Positions 46,102-54,848 of a stretch of DNA of 60,072 nucleotides are shown in pieces. The first letter of the stretch is position 1, and each line of letters opens with the position of its first letter. Position numbers and translations under genes: made by a program. Under the pieces are notes generated by a model. The model was not told the origin of the DNA. It ran no database searches and saw only the letters and a program-made list of their open reading frames with translations. Location of the stretch: the NCBI RefSeq assembly GCF_003797945.1, contig NZ_RKKU01000027.1:1-60072 (forward strand), read 5' to 3'. This DNA comes from Pseudomonas neustonica. GTDB lineage: Bacteria; Pseudomonadota; Gammaproteobacteria; Pseudomonadales; Pseudomonadaceae.

Positions 46102-46143
46102 AAAGGCGTCCCTACTGCGTTAGCAGGGGGACGCCTTTTTTTG
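46102..46143 (+). terminator. Leader terminator of the nitrate reductase operon
   Basis: AAAGGCGTCCC at 46102-46112 pairs with GGGACGCCTTT at 46128-46138 around an inner CTGC-GTTA-GCAG hairpin, followed by TTTTTTGTTTT. It lies about 30 bp before the first gene. Confidence 0.9.
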
Positions 46144-46168
46144 TTTTAGCTTCAGGCGGAGCAGCGAA

Positions 46169-47413
46169 ATGCACAAGCTCAAACTGGTATTGATTGGTAA
46201 TGGCATGGCAGGCGTACGTGCGCTCGAAGAGCTGCTAAAGCTCAATGCAGACCTTTATGAGATCACCGTGTTCGGTGCCGAACCCCACCCCAATTACAAC
46301 CGCATAATGCTGTCGCCAGTACTTGCCGGTGAACAGGAGTTCAGCGACATAGTGCTGAATGATCTTGACTGGTATCGCGACCATGGCATCAGTCTACACA
46401 CCGGCAAACGCATCGTTGCCATTGATCGTCGTAATCGCAAAGTGGTCGCTGACGACAATACTGAGGCGAGCTATGACCGTCTCCTGCTCGCTACTGGCTC
46501 TACCCCCTTCATACCGCCATTGCCCGGTAACGACTTGCAGTGCGTGATCGGCTATCGCGATATTGGCGACACGCAGCTAATGCTGGATACCGCCCTTACT
46601 CATCAGCACGCGGTAGTGGTGGGAGGCGGCCTGCTGGGTCTAGAAGCCGCCAACGGACTGACGTTACGCGGCATGCAGGTCACCGTGATCCACAAGGGCC
46701 AATGGTTACTCGACCGTCAACTGGATGAGCGCGCTGGCAAGCAGCTGCAGACCGCACTGGAGCGACGTGGCATACGCTTTCGCTTGGGCACTCCACCTAA
46801 GCAACTGCGCGGCAACAAAGGTGGCCGCGTATGTGCCGTTGACTTTAATGATGGTACCAGCGTAGCGGCCGACCTCGTCGTTATGGCCGCGGGTATCCGC
46901 CCCAATATCCAACTCGCCGAACGTGCTGGACTAGCCTGCAATGGCGGTATTCTTGTCAACGATACGCTGCAAACCTTCGACCCTCGCATCTACGCCATCG
47001 GCGAATGTGTTAGTCACCGCGGCATTGCCTACGGACTGGTCGCGCCGCTGTTCGAGCAAGCGAAAGTCTGTGCTAATCATCTGGCCAGGCTCGGCTACCA
47101 GCGCTATCTCGGGTCGGTAACCCCCACCAAGCTCAAGGTCACCGGCATCGACCTGTTCTCGGTGGGCGACTTCATGGGCGCCGAAGGCACCGAGAGCATC
47201 ACTCTCAATGACCCAAGCTCCGGTGTATACAAGAAGCTGGTGCTTAAAGCTGATCGACTGGTGGGGGTATGCCTGTATGGCGATACCGCTGACAATAACT
47301 GGTATTTGCAGCTAATAAGTGAGGCACGCAGCATAGGACACCTGCGTCAGCACCTGATGTTTGGAAGGCCGGATCCGGATGACGTTATGCAGCAAACCAA
47401 GGCTGTCGCATGA
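46169..47413 (+). CDS. nasB: FAD/NAD(P)H oxidoreductase, electron-transfer subunit of assimilatory nitrate reductase
   Basis: 414 residues. It resembles the N-terminal half of NirB and rubredoxin reductases: FAD site LVLIGNGMAGVRALEELL, NAD site AVVVGGGLLGLEAANGL, and IYAIGECVSHRG. No BFD, sulfite-reductase or Fe-S motif is present, so it ends where NirB continues. The stop overlaps the start of the nitrate reductase gene by 4 bp. It is expected to pass electrons from NADH to the C-terminal [2Fe-2S] domain of the catalytic subunit. The symbol is provisional, as naming differs among species (nasB/nasC). Confidence 0.85.
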   Translation: MHKLKLVLIGNGMAGVRALEELLKLNADLYEITVFGAEPHPNYNRIMLSPVLAGEQEFSDIVLNDLDWYRDHGISLHTGKRIVAIDRRNRKVVADDNTEASYDRLLLATGSTPFIPPLPGNDLQCVIGYRDIGDTQLMLDTALTHQHAVVVGGGLLGLEAANGLTLRGMQVTVIHKGQWLLDRQLDERAGKQLQTALERRGIRFRLGTPPKQLRGNKGGRVCAVDFNDGTSVAADLVVMAAGIRPNIQLAERAGLACNGGILVNDTLQTFDPRIYAIGECVSHRGIAYGLVAPLFEQAKVCANHLARLGYQRYLGSVTPTKLKVTGIDLFSVGDFMGAEGTESITLNDPSSGVYKKLVLKADRLVGVCLYGDTADNNWYLQLISEARSIGHLRQHLMFGRPDPDDVMQQTKAVA

Positions 47414-50115
47414 AGCCGACGCAAACAACCGCTTCAATCTGCTGCTACTGCGGCGTCGGCTGTGGGGTACTCATTGAGCATGACGGCGAGCAGCTACTGG
47501 ACGTCAGCGGTGACCCGAAACACCCTGCCAATCTGGGCAGACTCTGCAGCAAAGGCGCTACCCTGCATAAAACCGGTGATCTCGCCGCCCGTGCGCTCGA
47601 CCCGGAGCTGCGCTTGGGCAAGGGGCTGGCACGCAGCCGAACCGATTGGGATACCGCCCTCGGCCACGCAGCTGACATATTCGGCCGTACGATCGCCGAG
47701 CACGGCCCTGACAGCGTCGCTTTCTACATCTCCGGCCAATTGCTGACCGAGGATTACTACAGCTTTAACAAACTGGCCCGCGCCCTGATTAGTACCAATA
47801 ACATCGATAGCAACTCGCGCCTGTGCATGTCCAGCGCGGTCGTCGGCTATAAGCGCAGCCTGGGTGCCGACTCACCACCCTGCTCCTATGAAGACATCGA
47901 GCAGAGTGACTGCCTGCTGATTGCCGGCAGCAACATGGCCTACGCCCATCCTGTGCTATTTCGCCGCCTGGAAGCCGCCAAGGCAGCCAACCCCGCCAAG
48001 CGCATCATTGTGATTGACCCGCGGCGTACCGATACCTGTGACATTGCCGATCTACACCTGGCCATAGAACCTGGGACCGACGTCGCTTTATTCCACGGCA
48101 TCCTGCACATCTTGCTGCAACAGAACTGGGTCGATCACGCTTTTATCCAGGCCCATACCGATGGCTTTGCGGACCTGGCACAGTTGGTTCAGGATTACGC
48201 CCCGGCACACACTGCAAAGCTATGCGGCATAAGCGAAGCTGATCTTAACCTCGCTGCCAGCCTGATAGGCACAGCGCCCAGTTTTTTATCAATGTGGTGC
48301 ATGGGGCTGAACCAGTCCACGTCCGGTAGCGCCAAGAACAGTGCCTTGATCAATCTGCACCTGGCTACCGGGCAAATCGGCAAGGTAGGTAGCGGACCTT
48401 TCTCCCTCACCGGCCAACCCAATGCGATGGGCGGCCGCGAGACCGGCAGCCTGTCCAATCTGCTACCCGGTCACCGTGACGCAGACAACGCCGGTCACCG
48501 AGCCGAGGTAGCTGACTACTGGGGCGTGGATTCACTGCCCGCCAATGCTGGGCTATCGGCCGTTGAGCTTTTCGAGGCCGTGCGCACTGGCGGTATCAAG
48601 GCGATCTGGATCGCCTGTACCAACCCCGCGCAGTCCATGCCCAATCAGACGCTGATCCATGAAGCGCTGGTCGCGTGCCCATTCGTGGTCGTGCAGGAAG
48701 CCTTCTTCACCACCGAAACATGCCGCTACGCTGACCTACTATTACCCGCCGCCAGTTGGGGGGAAAAAGAAGGCACCGTCACCAATTCGGAGCGACGTAT
48801 CAGTCACGTGCGTTCAGCCGTGCCGGCGCCAGGCCAGGCGCGAGCCGACTGGGCCATCGTCTGCGATTTTGCCCGGCGGCTTGAAAGGCAGTTGCGCCCT
48901 GGCCTTCCAAGCCTCTTCGGGTTCAGCAGCCCAGCAGAGATCTTCGACGAATACAAACAGCTGACGACCGGCCGCGATCTGGATTACAGCGGCCTCAGCC
49001 ACCAGTTGATCGATGAGCTGGGGCCGCAACAATGGCCGTTCAACGTCAAAACGCAACAAGGGACGCAGCACCTGTATACCGATGGCAAATTTGCTACCGA
49101 CAATGGCAATGCGCTCTTTGTCAGTGAGCCGTACCAGCCGGCCCGAGAAAGACGCGATGTGCGCTACCCACTTATACTCAATACAGGCCGCCTGCGTGAT
49201 CAGTGGCACGGGATGAGTCGCACCGGCACCGCCGCCCAGTTGTTCGGGCATGTCGAGCAGGCGCTCCTTAGCTTGCACCCCGATGACCTCGACAAACACG
49301 ACCTGCACGACGGCGACCTGGTTCGCGTAAGCAGCCGTCGTGGCGAATTGGTACTGCCGGTACAAGCGGATGAGCAGGTGCGCCCTGGCCAAGCCTTTTT
49401 ACCGATGCACTGGGGTGATCGTTTTCTGAAAGGGCTGGGGTGTAACGTGCTAACTCAGCCAGCCTTCGACCCATTATCCAAACAGCCCGAACTCAAACAG
49501 AGCTGCATCAATATCCGGCCCGCCGAGTTGCAGTGGGAGCTGTTTTTACTGGTGGAAGGAAAGGTCCAGGAGCGCTTCGAGGCAATACGACCATTGTGTG
49601 AAGGCTTCGACTATCTGGGCATGGGATTGATCGGACGTGACCGGCCGGCGCTATTGCTGCGCGCTGCTTCGATTCAGGCGCCAGACGCCGAGCTACTAGC
49701 TCAGATTGATGCGTTGGCAGGCCTGGATAGCGGACCGGTACTCAGTTATGAGGATCCGGCCATGGCCGTCAGCAAGCGAGTCAGGCTTGACCAACAGCGC
49801 ATTACCGCCGTGCGCTTGAGTGGTGAAACGGCGGCACGAAACTGGCTACGCAGCTTGTGGCTGAGCGGTGAGCCCGCTTCTGAGCTAAGCCGCTGGCTAC
49901 TTGCCCCCATCAGTACGCCACCAGGCGCCGCCAGCGCCTGCGCAGACAAGACTTTGTGCAACTGCATAGACGTCAGCCAGAGCCGGATTTGTGCTGGTAT
50001 TGAGCGCGGGCTGAATCTGGACGACCTAAAACAAGAGTTAGGTTGCGGAACGCAGTGCGGCTCCTGCGTTCCGGAAATAAAACGATTGATCGCCAGCCTG
50101 GCGGTACCGGCATGA
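47410..50115 (+). CDS. nasC: Assimilatory nitrate reductase catalytic subunit (Mo-bis-MGD)
   Basis: 901 residues. The N-terminal [4Fe-4S] is bound by CCYCGVGCGVLIE and LGRLCSKG. The molybdenum ligand is probably Cys139 in SRLCMSSAVVG. Other molybdopterin parts are LIAGSNMAYAHPVLF, MWCMGLNQSTSGSAKN and GKVGSGPFSLTGQPNAMGGR. The last 65 residues are a BFD-type [2Fe-2S] domain (KTLCNCIDVSQSR, GCGTQCGSCVPE). It reduces nitrate to nitrite in the cytoplasm. Gene names vary (nasA, nasC, narB); nasC is used to avoid confusion with the transporter. It overlaps the reductase gene and abuts cobA. Confidence 0.95.
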   Translation: MKPTQTTASICCYCGVGCGVLIEHDGEQLLDVSGDPKHPANLGRLCSKGATLHKTGDLAARALDPELRLGKGLARSRTDWDTALGHAADIFGRTIAEHGPDSVAFYISGQLLTEDYYSFNKLARALISTNNIDSNSRLCMSSAVVGYKRSLGADSPPCSYEDIEQSDCLLIAGSNMAYAHPVLFRRLEAAKAANPAKRIIVIDPRRTDTCDIADLHLAIEPGTDVALFHGILHILLQQNWVDHAFIQAHTDGFADLAQLVQDYAPAHTAKLCGISEADLNLAASLIGTAPSFLSMWCMGLNQSTSGSAKNSALINLHLATGQIGKVGSGPFSLTGQPNAMGGRETGSLSNLLPGHRDADNAGHRAEVADYWGVDSLPANAGLSAVELFEAVRTGGIKAIWIACTNPAQSMPNQTLIHEALVACPFVVVQEAFFTTETCRYADLLLPAASWGEKEGTVTNSERRISHVRSAVPAPGQARADWAIVCDFARRLERQLRPGLPSLFGFSSPAEIFDEYKQLTTGRDLDYSGLSHQLIDELGPQQWPFNVKTQQGTQHLYTDGKFATDNGNALFVSEPYQPARERRDVRYPLILNTGRLRDQWHGMSRTGTAAQLFGHVEQALLSLHPDDLDKHDLHDGDLVRVSSRRGELVLPVQADEQVRPGQAFLPMHWGDRFLKGLGCNVLTQPAFDPLSKQPELKQSCINIRPAELQWELFLLVEGKVQERFEAIRPLCEGFDYLGMGLIGRDRPALLLRAASIQAPDAELLAQIDALAGLDSGPVLSYEDPAMAVSKRVRLDQQRITAVRLSGETAARNWLRSLWLSGEPASELSRWLLAPISTPPGAASACADKTLCNCIDVSQSRICAGIERGLNLDDLKQELGCGTQCGSCVPEIKRLIASLAVPA

Positions 50116-50144
50116 AGAACACTGAATCCAAGGAGTATGCATCC

Positions 50145-50927
50145 ATGAACCCGACAGTATGGCTGGTAGGTGCAGGCCCCGGCGACCCTGAGCTGCTGAC
50201 GCTGAAAGCAGCGCGAATACTCAGCCAGGCAGAGATTGTGATGGTCGATGACCTGGTCAATCCGGAAATCCTTGAGCACTGCCCGCAAGCGTGCATTATC
50301 CGCGTGGGCAAGCGCGGCGGTTGCCGCTCCACACCGCAAGCCTTCATCAACCGCCTGATGCTGCGCTATGGCCGCCAAGGCAAGCGGCTGGTGCGCCTCA
50401 AGGGCGGAGATCCGTGCATCTTTGGCCGCGCTGGCGAAGAAGCCCTGTGGCTGCGCGAGCGCGGCGTGGAATCAGAGATTGTCAACGGCATTACCGCCGG
50501 ACTCGCCGGCGCCACCCAATGCGGGATTCCGCTGACATTACGTGGCGTTAGCCGTGGCGTGACCCTCGTCACCGCGCACACCCAGGACGACAGCGAGCTG
50601 AACTGGCGAGGCTTGGCACAAGGCGGCACCACGCTGGTGGTCTACATGGGCGTAGCGCGTTTGCAACAGATTCAGGAGGGACTACTCAGCGGCGACATGC
50701 CGTCAGATACGCCAATAGCCATGATCGAACAAGCCAGCACACCGCAGCAACGTCAGCACGCTTGCAGGCTGGACGACCTTTGCGAACAGGCCGCGGCCTT
50801 CAAGCTGCAAAGCCCGGCGGTGCTGGTGATTGGCGAGGTGGTGTCCGCGGCGCTCGCAAGTGGCCAACTGAACCAAATGCTGAGCGCCGATCCAGAGCCA
50901 ACAAACCTGCTGAACCCGGCCACCTAG
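50145..50927 (+). CDS. cobA: Uroporphyrinogen-III C-methyltransferase
   Basis: 260 residues from ATG 50145, chosen because AAGGAG lies nine bases before it and the protein then opens MNPTVWLVGAGPGDPELLTL; an ATG at 50112 overlapping the nitrate reductase stop would add 11 residues. SAM methyltransferase motifs: VWLVGAGPGDPELLTLKA, RLKGGDPCIFGRAGEEA and GITAGLAGATQCGIPLTLR. It makes precorrin-2, the precursor of siroheme needed by NirB, which explains its place in the nitrate reductase operon. Confidence 0.94.
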   Translation: MNPTVWLVGAGPGDPELLTLKAARILSQAEIVMVDDLVNPEILEHCPQACIIRVGKRGGCRSTPQAFINRLMLRYGRQGKRLVRLKGGDPCIFGRAGEEALWLRERGVESEIVNGITAGLAGATQCGIPLTLRGVSRGVTLVTAHTQDDSELNWRGLAQGGTTLVVYMGVARLQQIQEGLLSGDMPSDTPIAMIEQASTPQQRQHACRLDDLCEQAAAFKLQSPAVLVIGEVVSAALASGQLNQMLSADPEPTNLLNPAT

Positions 50928-50940
50928 GCCAACGCAGAGG

Positions 50941-51339
50941 TCAAGCCTTAGCCTTCATCGCCTCCAGCATCCGCCCCATGGCAGCGTGAATGGCGTTAAC
51001 CGCTTTCAGCGGACGTACCATCACCTTGAAATCGACGATTTGACCCGCCTCATTCCACTGGATCATATCGACGCCGTTGATGGTAATACCGTCGATTTCA
51101 GTCTGAAACTCCAGCACCGCGTTATTGCCATCAATGACTTCGCGCAAATACTTGAAGTGACCAGGCGCATTCAGGGTCTGCATGGCAGCGGCCAGATACA
51201 GACGCGTGATGTGTTTACCAACTTGCGGTGTGTGCACCACCGGTGAGTGAAAAACCACATCGTCAGCCAATAAGTCATCCAAGCCCTTGGCGTCTAGATT
51301 TTCAACGATGTGATGCCACTTCTCAATTACGCTGCTCAT
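50941..51339 (-). CDS. SnoaL-like/NTF2-fold protein
   Basis: 132 residues. The pattern KWHHIVENLDAKGLDDLLADD then VVFHSPVVHTPQVGKH fits the NTF2-like alpha+beta cone of the SnoaL group, with later VLEFQTEIDGITINGVDMI and IVDFKVMVRPLKAV strands. No catalytic role can be given. Convergent with cobA; single gene. Confidence 0.78.
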   Translation of the reverse strand: MSSVIEKWHHIVENLDAKGLDDLLADDVVFHSPVVHTPQVGKHITRLYLAAAMQTLNAPGHFKYLREVIDGNNAVLEFQTEIDGITINGVDMIQWNEAGQIVDFKVMVRPLKAVNAIHAAMGRMLEAMKAKA

Positions 51340-51424
51340 GATTGCTCCTGGTTGTCCTTGTTGTTGTCTGCCCGCTATTTTTAAAGCGATTCATGCAAGG
51401 TGCAAGGGAGATTCAGCCGCTGAA

Positions 51425-53257
51425 TCAGGTATCACTGGCTTCAGTCTGTTCGCGCTGTTGGTCTGCCCACAAACGCGAATAGGCGCCGCCTAGAGCCAGC
51501 AGCTCATGATGGCTACCCTGCTCGACTACTTGACCTTGATCCAGCACCAAAATGCGCTCAGCGTGAACAATGGTCGACAGCCGATGAGCAATTGCCAGGG
51601 TCGTGCGCTTGCGTGCAACTAGATTCAATGCATCCAGAATACGCCGCTCGGCGTGCGTATCCAGCGATGAGGTTGCCTCATCAAGAATCAGAATCGGCGG
51701 ATCCTTGAGCAAGACGCGGGCAATGGCAATGCGCTGCTTCTCGCCGCCGGACAGCTTCAGGCCGCGCTCGCCGACTGGCGTCTCCAGTTGTTGTGGCAGG
51801 CTGCGCACAAAGTCTTCCAACTGAGCCAGGCGCAGCACCCGCCAAACATCGTCTTCGCTGGCGCCGGGCGCCCCATAAGCTACGTTGTAGCCGATAGTGG
51901 CGTTGAACAGCACCGTATCCTGCGGCACCACACCTATGGCCTGGCGCAGGCTGTGTTGCGTCACCTGGGTAATATCCTGCCCATCGATTTTAATGCTACC
52001 TGCACCAACGTCATAAAAGCGGAACAGGAGTCTTGCCAAGGTCGATTTGCCCGCCCCGCTCGGCCCAACCACTGCCAGGGTATGGCCTGCCGGGATGCGC
52101 AAACTGACATTCTTGAGTATTTGCCTGCCCGGCTCATAGGCGTGTGCTACCCCACTGAAAACGACTTCACCGGCGCTCAAGTTCAGCTGCGGCGCATCCG
52201 GCGCGTCGACAACCTTGGCTGGCGCTTCCAGCAAGCCGAACAAGCGCTCGATATTAGTCAGCGCCTCGCGGATTTCGCGGTAAATAAAGCCCAGAAAGTT
52301 CAGCGGCACAAACAGCTGAATCATGTACGCGTTGATCATCACCAGCTCACCGACGGTCATGCTGCCACCACTGACCTCTCGGGCGGCCATCACCATCATC
52401 AGGGTGACCGCACCAGCAATAATCAAGGCCTGACCAGAATTCAACGCGACCAGCGATAACCGGTTTTTCATGCGCGCCGCTTCCCAGGCTTGCAGATTCT
52501 GGTCGTACTGCTGTGCCTCAAAAGCCTCGTTACCGAAGTACTTCACCGTCTCGAAATTCAGCAGACTATCGATGGCCCGAGTGTTGGAGCGGTTATCCAG
52601 CTGATTACTTTCCCGCACAAAGCGATTACGCCATTCGGTGCACCAGATCGAAAAGCCGCTATACAGGACGACCGCACCCAGCACTGCCAGCGCATACCAG
52701 GCACTGAAATTGATCAGTAAAATAACCGTAATCAGGCCAATCTCAATCAGTGTTGGCAGAATATTGAACACCATGAAGCGCAGCAAAAAGCTGATCCCCG
52801 TGGTACCGCGCTCGATATCCCGTGCCAGACCACCAGTGCGGCGCGACAGGTGAAAGCCCAGATCAAGCCGGTGCAGATGCTCAAACACGCGCAGTGATAT
52901 GCGCCGCATCGCGCGTTCGGCTACGCGGGCGAATACCGCATCACGCAGTTCGCCGAAAAATACCGAGGAGAACCGAAATATCCCATAGGCGGCCAGCAGC
53001 GCTATAGGAACCACGACTAACGCGTCTGTTGCAGAGTCAAAGTGATCAACAATCAGCTTCAACAACCAGGGAACGGCGACGCCCGCCAACTTGGCTACCA
53101 GCATGCAGAGCATGGCAGCCAGCACGCGGCCTCGAAACTCCTTCAAATAGGGCAGCAAGCTGAGGATGATCCGCCAATTGGTTGGACCAGCGGCATATTG
53201 ACTATCAGAACTGGGGCGCACGGCGACTCTCATCAAACGGGGCGACTGGAAAAGCAT
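51425..53257 (-). CDS. ABC exporter, Atm1/HMT1-like half transporter
   Basis: 610 residues: an N-terminal domain with six TM helices and a C-terminal ATPase. Walker A is VGPSGAGKSTLARLL, the signature is LSGGEKQRIAIARVLL, Walker B is PPILILDEATSSLD, with an H-loop in AIAHRLSTI. In the TM domain FHLSRRTGGLARDIERGTTGI and SLLNFETVKYFGNE are marks of the Atm1/ABCB7 group, which exports glutathione-based or Fe-S-related compounds. It works as a homodimer. Start could also be the ATG at 53233. Confidence 0.9.
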   Translation of the reverse strand: MLFQSPRLMRVAVRPSSDSQYAAGPTNWRIILSLLPYLKEFRGRVLAAMLCMLVAKLAGVAVPWLLKLIVDHFDSATDALVVVPIALLAAYGIFRFSSVFFGELRDAVFARVAERAMRRISLRVFEHLHRLDLGFHLSRRTGGLARDIERGTTGISFLLRFMVFNILPTLIEIGLITVILLINFSAWYALAVLGAVVLYSGFSIWCTEWRNRFVRESNQLDNRSNTRAIDSLLNFETVKYFGNEAFEAQQYDQNLQAWEAARMKNRLSLVALNSGQALIIAGAVTLMMVMAAREVSGGSMTVGELVMINAYMIQLFVPLNFLGFIYREIREALTNIERLFGLLEAPAKVVDAPDAPQLNLSAGEVVFSGVAHAYEPGRQILKNVSLRIPAGHTLAVVGPSGAGKSTLARLLFRFYDVGAGSIKIDGQDITQVTQHSLRQAIGVVPQDTVLFNATIGYNVAYGAPGASEDDVWRVLRLAQLEDFVRSLPQQLETPVGERGLKLSGGEKQRIAIARVLLKDPPILILDEATSSLDTHAERRILDALNLVARKRTTLAIAHRLSTIVHAERILVLDQGQVVEQGSHHELLALGGAYSRLWADQQREQTEASDT

Positions 53258-53326
53258 GTGGGCCTGAACGCCGAAGCATTAGGCCCACAAGTATACCGCG
53301 AGGTCGGCGATCAAAGCGCCTCGGGA

Positions 53327-54682
53327 TTAGTCCTCGCTTGGGATCGGATCGCTATTGCGGTCCCAGCCAACCATGACCAGCGTGGCAATCACACCCAGCG
53401 CCAAACCGGTCCAGGGATCAAAAAACGCGAGCCCTGCGCCAATCAGCAGCACCGTGCCACGCGAGGTATTGTTACGCGGAATAGACATTGCAACGTAAGC
53501 ACAGGCAAAGGCCGTGAGCATCAGCGTCAGTGCCAGAGCCACATATAGCAGTGGCTGCAGGCCGGTCAGCAGTGGCTTGAGGAAGAACAACAGCGGAATA
53601 CCCATCATGTAGTAGGAAATCAAACCACTGTGCAGGCTATCCATCGCCTCTTTACCCTGCGCCCAGCGCTGCACGATGATCACCTGCACGCCGGTCCACA
53701 TGGCACCCTGAGTCGGGAAAAAGGGAGCAAACAAACCCAGCAGACCATTGCGAATACCGACCGAGAGGTGAGTACGCGTCGGATTGATGTCGATATGCTC
53801 ATCCTTGCGCTTGGTCATACCGTCACGAATCACTTCATTACCGGTCACGATGTCGCCAAAGAGGATGACATAAGTGATAACCGCCAAGGGAATAGCCTGC
53901 ACAAACATCTCGATGCTCGGCCAGCCAATAGCAAAGGGGGACATCTTGGCAAAAGCATCTGCGACCGGCGGGAAGAGGATGCCCCACTTAATGTCATAAT
54001 CAATCTCGCCAACCATAGGGCCGACCAGCGCTGCGATAAAGAAGCCAGGCAACAGCCCTAACGCTGCGATCATGGCAACTGCGCGGTACTTCTCCTTGAG
54101 TTTTTGCAGGGGTAAGGAGAACGAGAAGATCAGACATACGCCACAGGCCAGGATGATGCTGACCGGCTGCTGGGAAAGAATCGAAGGGCTGCTTTCATCC
54201 CCCACAAACACCCGGTAAACCGCCGCAATAGCCGCGCCCAGAATAATGCCAGCCTTTAGCGTATCGGGTAGCCAGATGACAAACTTTTTTCCTAGCCCGG
54301 TTATGCCCAGCAATATCAGTAATACGGCAAAGTTAAGCGACAAGGCTGTCATGGCCTGAAACCGACTCACCGGGTCTTCGTATCCGGTTAGCACAAAGGT
54401 CAGCACCAGCGGTAGCGCTGGCGTAATCCAGCCGGGCGCATAGGGTTCGCCGAAGAAGATCAGCGCCGAACCGATCAACAGAGAATGAATCATCGAGACC
54501 GCGATGGCCTCTTCAAAACTCAAACCAAAGGCGCCGGTCATGATGGGCACCAACGCCAGACCGGTCGCTGCGGCTACGAAGAAGCCCTGTACGGCCTCCT
54601 GCCAATGAAATTTAGTGTGATAAAAAGGCATGCGAAAGGTAAAGGGGCCCCAGCGCCAGCCGGGCTGTTCGGGTCGAGACAT
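53327..54682 (-). CDS. NCS2-like (SLC23-fold) permease
   Basis: 451 residues from ATG 54682, which has GGAG seven bases upstream; the frame opens at 54703. About 12-14 TM helices. FEEAIAVSMIHSLLIGSALI and WITPALPLVLTFVLTGYED are seen, and a nucleobase-transporter-like middle part FGDIVTGNEVIRDGM then ITYVILFGD. Overall this matches an SLC23/SLC26-like fold, but the canonical NCS2 substrate motif is not evident. The substrate is unknown. Single gene. Confidence 0.68.
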   Translation of the reverse strand: MSRPEQPGWRWGPFTFRMPFYHTKFHWQEAVQGFFVAAATGLALVPIMTGAFGLSFEEAIAVSMIHSLLIGSALIFFGEPYAPGWITPALPLVLTFVLTGYEDPVSRFQAMTALSLNFAVLLILLGITGLGKKFVIWLPDTLKAGIILGAAIAAVYRVFVGDESSPSILSQQPVSIILACGVCLIFSFSLPLQKLKEKYRAVAMIAALGLLPGFFIAALVGPMVGEIDYDIKWGILFPPVADAFAKMSPFAIGWPSIEMFVQAIPLAVITYVILFGDIVTGNEVIRDGMTKRKDEHIDINPTRTHLSVGIRNGLLGLFAPFFPTQGAMWTGVQVIIVQRWAQGKEAMDSLHSGLISYYMMGIPLLFFLKPLLTGLQPLLYVALALTLMLTAFACAYVAMSIPRNNTSRGTVLLIGAGLAFFDPWTGLALGVIATLVMVGWDRNSDPIPSED

Positions 54683-54848
54683 TGCGTTCTCCATATCGAT
54701 CATTATTGTTGTTTTAACGGGCGATCAAGCCGCTCGCTTTTAACGCATTATGCAGAGTCCGCGCTGCCTAAGTCAGGCATTCTGTCGTATATCACGCGGC
54801 CCTATGGCATGACGTTGACCGTAGTTATACCGAAGGTTCCAAGCCAAC

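Noticed and set aside
45910..46149. A 79-codon plus-strand frame before the FAD reductase gene
   Set aside because: It covers the sigma-54 promoter, both ANTAR hairpins and the terminator, so it cannot be made from the predicted transcript; no ribosome site.
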